DNA from: Gymnothorax reevesii
Taxonomy: Eukaryota > Chordata > Actinopteri > Anguilliformes > Muraenidae
Direction: 5' to 3'
Length of the DNA: 64,000 nucleotides
NCBI GenBank assembly: GCA_029721435.1
Contig: CM056573.1
Span: forward strand, 74,280,001-74,344,000
A program made the position numbers and the translations under genes. A model generated the notes under the pieces. It was given only the letters and a program-made list of their open reading frames with translations. It was not told the origin of the DNA and searched no databases. This document shows positions 55,701 through 64,000 of this stretch, in pieces (the first letter of the stretch is position 1; every line of letters starts with the position of its first letter).

Positions 55701-58700
55701 ATTAAGTCACATAGAGAAAATACACATAGGCCTAATATAAACATATTTTCGCTGCGTTTGTTCTCTTCCAGGTTGGCCTCAATAGCGTGACATCGGTGGT
55801 AAGTTAGGGTAGGCAGAATCCTCGCCTTTTAACTCCGAACTACTCATTACCTGTAACTGTTCCTTTTATTGATTTGCTTCCAAACAACTGATTTGCTCCA
55901 TTACAAAGATTAATTGATTGAATGGCTCAATTTATATATTTACATTGCACGCTAGCTCATTGCATCTGAACTCAAAATGCTCAGGCGACAACACAGACTT
56001 GCAAAAAATTGTGTTCAAGGCTTCCGGAAGGCCAGAGCGTAATGGCACATTTAAAACTAGTGAAAAGCCTTTTCGGCACATTCAACGCTTCAACGTAGGC
56101 CTATTCAAGGTGGTGTTTCCCACTTTCAGTGAGTGGATTTATTGCTTAAAACGAAAATCATTTTTTTTTAAAACACGTTGGGTAGCCTATATTTTCATCT
56201 TTCGTAATCTCTGATGAAAAAGGCTTCAACGATAAATGCAATTTTCTGGAAGCCATAGATTATTTCAAAGTAATTATTCCTTATTCATCGATATTGCCGT
56301 CCTTACTATCTGGCATTCAAGCGTAACGTTAATGAATCTCGGTCATTGTCATCACCCTATCATATTAGGCAACGCGCAGATTGAATCTTAAATATTTAGT
56401 AAATTGATTGATTCATTGATTGAGCAATGCACTTGGCAACAGGTTGAGAAAATTCCCGCGATTAAAGGTGCATCTGCCTCTCCGAATAGCACGTCTCTGG
56501 AGGGCCTACGTGTCGGACGACCATTTCAATCTGTATCCCGCTATACAAAATACTGCAGTAATTTCCCTAAATGTCATATATTCATTCCACAAACACGTTC
56601 AACAAATTAATGCTCGATAAATAGCTGAGGTATTCACTAAAACGAAGGTAAATCCGAAACCCAAATTATCGAATAATTTCCATTTGTGTATAGGCCTATG
56701 TATTTCTACCAAAATGAATATGTCCTGAATGAAATCAGAGAGGACTGTATGCTCTGGTTCACTTTCAAATACCACACTGCTACCACCCTAAAATGAAAGT
56801 ACAAACCGAGACAGAAAAAGGACTCAAGCCTTTATGGAGTAACTTTGGAAGTTTTTCATATGGGGCCCTGGCTGCCTTTCGCACCACGACAAATGAACTC
56901 CAAGATGATTGGGCGACCCAATTTCTGTCCCTAATCTGCCATCGTGGTGTTTTTTTGCAACCCATTAGCATCGTTTCGTCTATTAAGCCACATTAATTGA
57001 GGGTGAATGAAAAATAGTGTGGAAGAGAAAGATCTTCAAGAGTCGATCGCATACTCGGTGCACTTGGAAGGACCTTTAACCTCCTCTGCGGAAGGTACGA
57101 GTCGTTTCAAGTAGTTCCACTGGAGAGAAATGCACCTCGCCCGCTTCATGCTGAAACTGGTTTACAATCAAATAAAGAAAAACCTTCACCGAGAGTTCAA
57201 TGCGTACGCCGAACGTAGCATCAATTTACTAAGCTGCTTGATCTTAAGGAGATGAAAATGCCGATGAAATGCTTAATTTTGAAAATCAGAAATATATTGA
57301 CAAGAACTTGAGGCCTTTTTGAGTATTTTTATCGATTAATTCTTATTGAGGAAAATTAATGCTAACATATTTAGGAAAAAATTGTAAGAAGGCTGATCGG
57401 GGCAGATCCGGAGCGGAGGAGCTTGCTATCTGGGATAAGCCTTCACCGACTAATAAATATTTTTATTATGTTCGTGTCTCATACCATTACTTTGTAAAGG
57501 TGGCCTTGTTTCCCCTGAGCATCAAGCTATATCCTGTTGCCTCAGGTGTCTTGGTTCCCTCTTATATCTTGGTTGTGCCCAACATACAAGCTCTCTGGAG
57601 TCAGGCAATGATTCCAGGTGTTGCCATCTTGCATACCTACATCCTCAGGTGTTTGCTCGCTGTCCCCAAAGCTCCGATCACGAGAGGGAATAACAGTTCC
57701 AGATTGTTTGCACTTCCACTTTTAAGTCCTGATAATGGTTAGTCCTCTCCTGTTCGTTTCCTGCTGCGCGTATATCAAAGGGACAAGCCACATCGATAAT
57801 GGAGCACATCCTTCCCACCTTTCCAGGACGGAGATACCATGTCTGTTATGATCTGCATGGTGATCTGTTTGATGTGTGAAATCTTACAGTAACATCGTCA
57901 TTTTCCATCACTGCCTCTGGAGAGTGATCGTACCAGGTTTCGTTGCACTGCACCTTGAATTATTATTTTTTTTTCAAAAATTCCAAACTTGAGCGACCTT
58001 ATCATTATTATTATTATTATTATTGAAAGTAATGATATGCGGCTCAGTTATCATCTGTACTGTTGACATGTTCTGAAACGTCCTTTAATTTATTTTGAAA
58101 TATCATTCCTGAGCAAGCGTTCGTGCAAGCCCGAAACTAAAGAATGTCATTATTTATCCATTTGTTTCAATGCTTGTGATCAGCGGTTTTTATCGGGAAA
58201 AAATAAAATGATATTTCATCAATGAACATTTATGTAGGCCTATAGTTAGGGACAAAATGGCTTTTGTTTAGTTAAAAATTTACAGCCTTTGTGATAGTCG
58301 CTGGCAATTGGGGACATTTTATCAATAATATGGGCTAATTATAAAGTTTACATAAAAATGTCCATCGTTATATTTGATTCACGTCTATCTAATAATTGTA
58401 GCTATTTTTTATGAAGTAGGCTAAATATATTAATTTATTGCGGTATATACTGGTAACTCGTGCAGATTAAATTGTTGAAACAAAGCTGTTAACGGTTTAA
58501 AAAGGAATTTAGTATCTCACTCCCATCAAAGAAAAATCAAAGTTTACACAACCAGTGTCGGGTTTTATTGAATACTTGCCTTGCCGGTGCTTTTTACCTC
58601 CATTTTTCTGCTCGAACTTGAGATTGTACCATTTGGAGAGGAGTCAGATGAGTATTTATACGGCTGTATTAGCTATGCAACAGGTTATTTGCCATCAGCC

Positions 58701-60350
58701 AACAATGCTTATGCGAGACGAGAGGTTTACTTAGCCCGCAAGCAGTGATTCCACATTTGACAATGAGGTCAATAGGATCAATAATATTTATCATTCTGTG
58801 CACAAACACGAGGCTCTAGTAGTGGATATTACTTATTTCCAGACGTCTAAACACTATAGCTTGCAAATGACAAGTTGTACGATATAGTTAAAATACTAAT
58901 AACTGACATCCGACATGAAAAGAACTGAATCATACCGTTGAAATGGAGTCCACAGAAATGATAACTGTAACGCAAAACAGCCTGACCTCACCCCCAAGTC
59001 AAAAAACTTGAAGTCATTACGACCTGATGAACCATAAGGAAGGGCCACATTTTATAACACAACTGGTGACAGCTTGAATGATTCGGTGCTGTTGTGTTAT
59101 TTTGCTCGCGTCGACATGCGGTCGGAATTGCAGGCTGTTGATAAGGTTACCGTATTTAGCTCTATGGTGATAATAAAGATAGGAGTGAATGAAAAAATAT
59201 CTGATCAAATGGTCTACTAATGAAAATCATGTGATACCCTCGACCTCTAATAAGACTAAGGTCAGGGACCCCAAGTCTAAAGAGACATTTTAGCCAATAA
59301 AGTCGTCTACTTCTCCCTTTGAGCCGTCGCTTACCTATTGAAATATACAAACATTTAATTTGGGGAAATTATGATGAGGCCGGCGGATAACTTCTGTTCC
59401 TAGGAGTCCTTTCAGCTGTCGGGTTTTAAACCAATCGGATGACATCCATGGGATTTGATTTAATACTTATGTTGGCAAAATCATTTTTACACAAATCGAC
59501 TAAACCAAGGAGAGGGGGCACTGTCCGTCGAACTTATTTGGTTGGCAAGAATCGCGCAGCCTTGTAAATGAGGAAAACTGCAATGCGTTGTCATCTGGAT
59601 TAAGTTTACGATTTTCCATTGCGCTACTGCAAATTTTCGAATCCGGCGAACTGCAAGGTTGGTGTCTGGGGGAAGAGTCTCCCATGGGGGGTGACGACTG
59701 GGGCTCAACAATGTAAATATACACGAAATGCATTTTATATTTATTCTCCAGAAGGTACTGAAGTACCTCCTTCTACCTGTTGATTGTTGCTGAGAGCCGG
59801 CCCACAGTGGAAGAAAAAAGAAGATGGTTTGTTTCGCTGACATCTCTGATGTGTTCAAGGCGCTTGTTCAGGCACCTCACGCTGCAAGCGCGCGGATCCT
59901 CTCTTGACCCAATTGATTATTGAACCGGCATGTCCCCCAACAAGAAGTGCTTCGGTGACCACAGATTGCCATATCAGCATCCTGGATGGAGATCGAAGGT
60001 GGTGGAGGTGTTGGGGGGTGTTGATATCTTCACTCAAATATGACGCACGACATACTCTGGAATAGTACAAAATTATTAAGCAATACCTAAGTGGACACAG
60101 AAAGGGCATCCATGCTGTATAAAGCAGAATTAAAATTGTTTAATGGTATTGGAAAAGCAGCGACAATTGACGGCATGACCTCACACACAATGCATCTGGA
60201 GGGAACAATGACAACATCACTGAGCTCGAACACTCAGGTGCGTAACGCAATTTCTTAAAGGACTAACGTTTCAAAGTGTGTCTTGCAGTGGGCAACCCCC
60301 TCCTGTTTGTAGGGTCCAATACGTTTCTTGCAAAGCAACAAATCTCTGCT
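52800..60350. other. Long gene-free stretch
   Basis: About 7.5 kb where I see no supported coding region on either strand. Open frames are short and have no recognisable domain; the longest, 57359-57742 (127 codons), has a few hydrophobic segments but no family resemblance. The word AGGCCTA recurs often. Short features: GCTGAATA tandem words near 53910-53945, and an (ATT)n run at about 58005-58024. Distant regulatory elements or untranslated parts of a host gene cannot be excluded. Confidence 0.4.
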
Positions 60351-60354
60351 CATA

Positions 60355-61981
60355 CAACCCCTGGCGAAAATGATGGAATCACCACATATGCTCCCCGTTC
60401 ATCCAGCTTTTTCCCCTTCATAGAAAATAATCAAACGCAGATGTGACACAAAACAATTTTGGTTTATTACCTTAAAGATCCAGCTTAATAAAACACACTC
60501 CAAACAAACTACATAACATTGTTTAAATAAATTACTTTTTTTTCCATAATACTATGCCTGAGGGGCTGGCGGGAGAAACTATGGAATCATCAAAAAAGAA
60601 ATCAGAATTGGTATGGTGTTCCTTCACCGCGGGCTTTTATGGCAGTCTGAATTCTTTGAAGCATAGACTACTCAAATTAAAAACAATACTCTCCATCAAA
60701 CTGGTTCTAACTCTCGAATTGTGGTAGACAGATCAGCTTTGCTGGATGGCGACTTTTTATTGACTTTTTTAAATTTTCACCCTAAATTTTCAGTTGGTTT
60801 GCGATCCAAACTGTTTGCTGGCCATGCCACTGAGTTGATCCTTTCCTGAAGAAAAGCTTCTATACTCCTTGCTCTGTGTTAAGATGCATTGTCACCCTGA
60901 AAAACGACTTCATCCTCACCGAACCCATTGTCTATTGATGGGATTAAAAAATGGTCCAAAATTTAAATGTACACCTGCTCTTTGACTGTTGAGGTAATGA
61001 TTGCCACCTACCCTGGTCCTTTACCTGATATGCGACCCCATATTATAAATGAATGAGGTAACTTGCTTGTTTTCTTCAAGTAGGCATCTTTATAAGTCTC
61101 ATTGGAACAACACCAGACAAAAGTTCCAGCATCATCACCTTGGCCAATGCAGATTTGAGGTTCCTCACTGAATATCACTTTCATCCAATTATCTACGGTT
61201 GATGATTGCTTCTCTTTAGCCCACTCTAACCTTGGTTTCTTCTGTTAAGGTGTTAGACCTGTTTTTTTGTCTTTTTTATTTTGCTTTGCTGCATGTAGGC
61301 CTACTATAATTCCCATTTCATTCAACTGATTTCTGACAGTTCTGTCATTTGTTTTTGTGCATTTTCTATCCTCAAGGCGTATCATTTTGAATTTTCTGTC
61401 CTGATGGTTTGATGTCTTCGGCGGTCCACCCATGTGTTTTCATTTTATAACCTTCCCATTTTCTTTGCACTTGCACCACATTTTAGACACGACTGACTTG
61501 GGAACATTCAACATTGTTTGCCACTTTTCGCATTGAATTTCCTTCTTGGAGCAGGATTATAATCCTGCCAATTTTTCCAATTGCCAGCTACTCTTGTTGG
61601 TGCCATGCTTCCTCTCAATTAGCCAAATCCAACACCTCGTTAAGGTCAGCAAGCCCTCTCTTTTAACAGCGGACTAATTTGCATATTCAGATTTGTTCTG
61701 GTATTTCTTTGAGAAATGCCAATTACATGGTGATTCCATGATTTTTTCCTCGACAGTGAGTGATTCCATTCTTTCCCCTCAACTTGATTATGAAAAAAAT
61801 GCCATTAATTAAAATTTTATATTCTAATTTGTTTGAGGTGTGTTTCATGAAGCGTGAATGTTCCACTAATAAATAAAAATAGCTTTGTGTCATATCTGCG
61901 ATTCATCTATTTGCTATGAAGTAAAAAAGCCGGAGGGACACCCTCTATAGGTGGTGATTCCATAATTTTTGCCGGGGGTTG
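60355..61981 (-). mobile_element. Degenerate Tc1-like transposon with paired internal binding motifs
   Basis: TIRs CAACCCCTGGCGAAAATGAT… (60355-60383) and their complement (61953-61981) match over 29 bases with three differences and are flanked by TA (60353-60354, 61982-61983). The end motif ATGGAATCA recurs inside each end, near 60580 and 61735-61770, an IR/DR arrangement as in Sleeping Beauty-like Tc1 elements. Size 1627 bp. The transposase on the minus strand is heavily decayed. Confidence 0.85.
60640..61620 (-). pseudogene. Decayed Tc1-like transposase
   Basis: Minus-strand fragments in several frames. GGPPKTSNHQDRKFKMIRLE and RTVRNQLNEMGI (61433 downward) form the DNA-binding part. KVIFSEEPQICIGQGDDAG (about 61180) is where Tc1 proteins have SDES, so the first catalytic region has changed. 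FVWCCSNETYKDAYLKK and SGKGPG follow. The late NSPDLNPIENLW-like block is not readable. No functional product is expected. Confidence 0.72.
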
Positions 61982-61983
61982 TA

Positions 61984-63192
61984 CATGCTACATTTAGCCG
62001 TAAATTGGTTGTCAACTAGTGCATTACAGCTACTATGCTTATTTTTCTTTCATTTTGAAGGTTGTTTTCGCAATGTTCAGTGTATTAGGCCTATATTTTG
62101 TTTTGTGATGTTTAATTTTTCTACTGAATACTCATCGCGGCTTTTGTGCTCGGTCATGCACATGCTTCGAGAAAAAATTGAATGCATGCTAAGCATCTCA
62201 AAGTTTAGGACGCGGCTGTCCTGATTTCAGTCAGGCATTAACTTGTAACGAATATAGGCCTCATAATTATAGGCTGTGACATCGGCCACAAGCCTTGGCT
62301 GCATGCGCATGTACGCTATTATGTGCGCGTGCATGGAAAGAACTTGAACTATTTGGGCCATCAGAGTACTCTGGCTCCCAGAAATCAAGCATTTCTTTCT
62401 ATGAACCTAGCGTGCCTAATGCAACTTCACTCTAAACTTTCTTGAAATTCAGACAGAAATTATGCTTCGAGTCAATATCAATATGAATGTGGTGCATATA
62501 ATATCCAGAAAATTGGCATTGTGAATAGGTATGCATTGTTTTACAGCACAAGTTGGCTGGACATATGGTATAAACAATAGGCTACACATCAAAATGCTTA
62601 AATAACAATGCAAAGTAAATATAACACCTTACCATGTCATATATTAAGCAAATAAATTAAATTAAAACATTTAAAATGCAAATCACACGGAAATTCTGTT
62701 AAAATATGTAATTAATAAACAAACACTCTAAGGGAACGCTCCGTGAGTAAGCAGCAATGTCATGAAAATCGTCTAAAAATAATCATGCGGCACACTATGA
62801 GATGTTGAATCACATCTGAAACGAAATGTCAAATTAGTAGATCTATTTTATTTTAAATCATACATTTTGATTCGCTTGCGCATCTTTAGCGTATAGCTGA
62901 TGAATGAAAAGTTTAGACAATTTTTTGCTACAAGTCACACTGCTTTCGAGATTACATGCTGCTCAAGCGAATGTTTAGCACGGCTTAACAAACTGAGGAT
63001 ACAAGAGAAAAGAAGTTAAAAACAGTATAAAACTGAACGAACTAAAACGAACCATTCGACAAACCTTCAGTTTCATTACTATAGACATTTCCATGTCCAA
63101 TGACAGATCCCGTCTCGTGGTTGTATCCTCCTCGGTTCATTTGATGAACAGGGTTTCGATTAAACAAACAAAAAATATATAGGCTACGCGCG

Positions 63193-63240
<48 letters not shown>

Positions 63241-64000
63241 TCGCTTTTAGTCGTTTTTCACTGTTAACGTCGCTAGTGCATGACACTTCCCTGGCAGCAG
63301 TGGTTTTCAAGTGACGGTGTTCCGTGGCCCTTGCTCATGGTCTATGGCTTAATATTCGAAAAGGTTAAGAGGTCTGGTTAATTTACATATTTAAAACTAC
63401 AAGCATGGAGGCTAGATGGTCTGTGAGCTACGTTGTCCACCATCCCGATTAAGATGGCACGGCTAGTTTCAAACTTGGCGGTCACGTGCAGTTTCCCATG
63501 TTTTAAAACCTTGTTGGGGTATTTTAGTTCGATTTTGTAATATAGTTTAGGAGTAGGCTTAGATGCTAAAAATCACGGCCAAGAATAATTGATACTCATT
63601 TTTCATTGTGATAAAAGATAGGAACGGCTTTTCTTACTATTCCACAGTCGGTCTGGAGTCGTAGTTCAAACGTACTATTTCAAAAGGCTGAGGTCAGATG
63701 CTTTGAAGCATGACTGCTTGTGTTGAACTTAAACATGTAAGACTACTTTTTTAGTAGCCCAATTTATTGAAATAACGTCACACCCGTAACACCGAACTGG
63801 ATTGTTCCTTTGAGTTGGCCCATTTATATTATTAATGTTCTTGAAGCAAAAGAAGTTCCACATTGTATTTTAAAATTTAAATATCTGTTCCGTTCTGCAA
63901 CATTTTCATTTTCGGAAAGAGACGTTGTAGCCTAATGAAAGAATCGTCCCGCGCGCTCTGATGGAGTGTTTTCCTATTTTGAAGTGAATCTTAACGAGCA
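61984..64000. other. Gene-free stretch
   Basis: No supported gene on either strand. AT-rich, with a long CA microsatellite. Confidence 0.4.
63196..63234. repeat. (CA)n microsatellite
   Basis: Pure CA run of about 19 units, preceded by GCGCGCACGCA. The Cys/Val open frame on the minus strand is an artefact of this run. Confidence 0.93.

Noticed and set aside
57359..57742. 127-codon open frame with hydrophobic segments
   Set aside because: No recognisable domain, splice context or conserved motif; lies in a gene-free region, so chance is the simplest reading.

Overview
This window looks like a piece of a teleost fish genome. It is AT-rich, has no bacterial-style operons, and its coding capacity is almost entirely transposable elements of families typical of ray-finned fish: Rex3, L1, L2-like LINEs, Tc1/mariner, PIF/Harbinger, pogo, ISL2EU-like, Mutator-like, Gmr1-type Ty3/gypsy, and small hAT-like and palindromic MITEs. 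I recognise no ordinary host gene, tRNA or rRNA. The species call is an inference from the mobile-element set.

Layout. 245-3560: a broken IS5/ISL2EU-type DDE transposase gene, split at a TA by a 1.62 kb Tc1-like element (1734-3352). 4284-4571 (-): a SWIM-zinc-finger exon that resembles the YqaJ/SWIM partner gene of ISL2EU elements. A deletion-bearing Rex3 retrotransposon (4580-7186, -) landed at its splice acceptor. 7720-11515 (-): an L2-like LINE carrying a tRNA-like SINE (8425-8866) and a 5'-truncated L1 (8881-10271) that landed in the SINE's target duplication. 11708-17046 and 20090-25613: two related Ty3/gypsy elements whose integrase lies upstream of reverse transcriptase (Gmr1 order), each with one visible LTR. 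Between them lie a sushi-type gag remnant and a mariner-like MITE. 25614-27711: a degenerate PIF/Harbinger with remnants of both its genes and perfect 25 bp TIRs. 28966-34979: a 6 kb Mutator-like element. 40796-49311: a full-length L1 with a long palindromic element (46698-48920) in its 3' UTR. 49597-52793: a pogo-like element with a PHD-type tail. 60355-61981: a degenerate Tc1-like element. The rest is non-coding repeat debris.

The most notable object is the Mutator-like element at 28966-34979. It has matching TIRs (42 of the first 43 bases), a 9 bp target duplication with one mismatch, a GC/TATA-like promoter, and a ten-exon gene whose splice phases all join into one open frame of about 835 codons. 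The predicted protein has a CCHH (WRKY-GCM1/FLYWCH-like) finger, a MULE DDE core and a SWIM finger. It is the only multi-exon gene here with no stop or frameshift, so it is either a recently active transposon or a candidate for a retained (domesticated) gene.

The remaining genes do not form a pathway. The window is a layered record of insertions, and several target duplications are intact enough to give the order of events.
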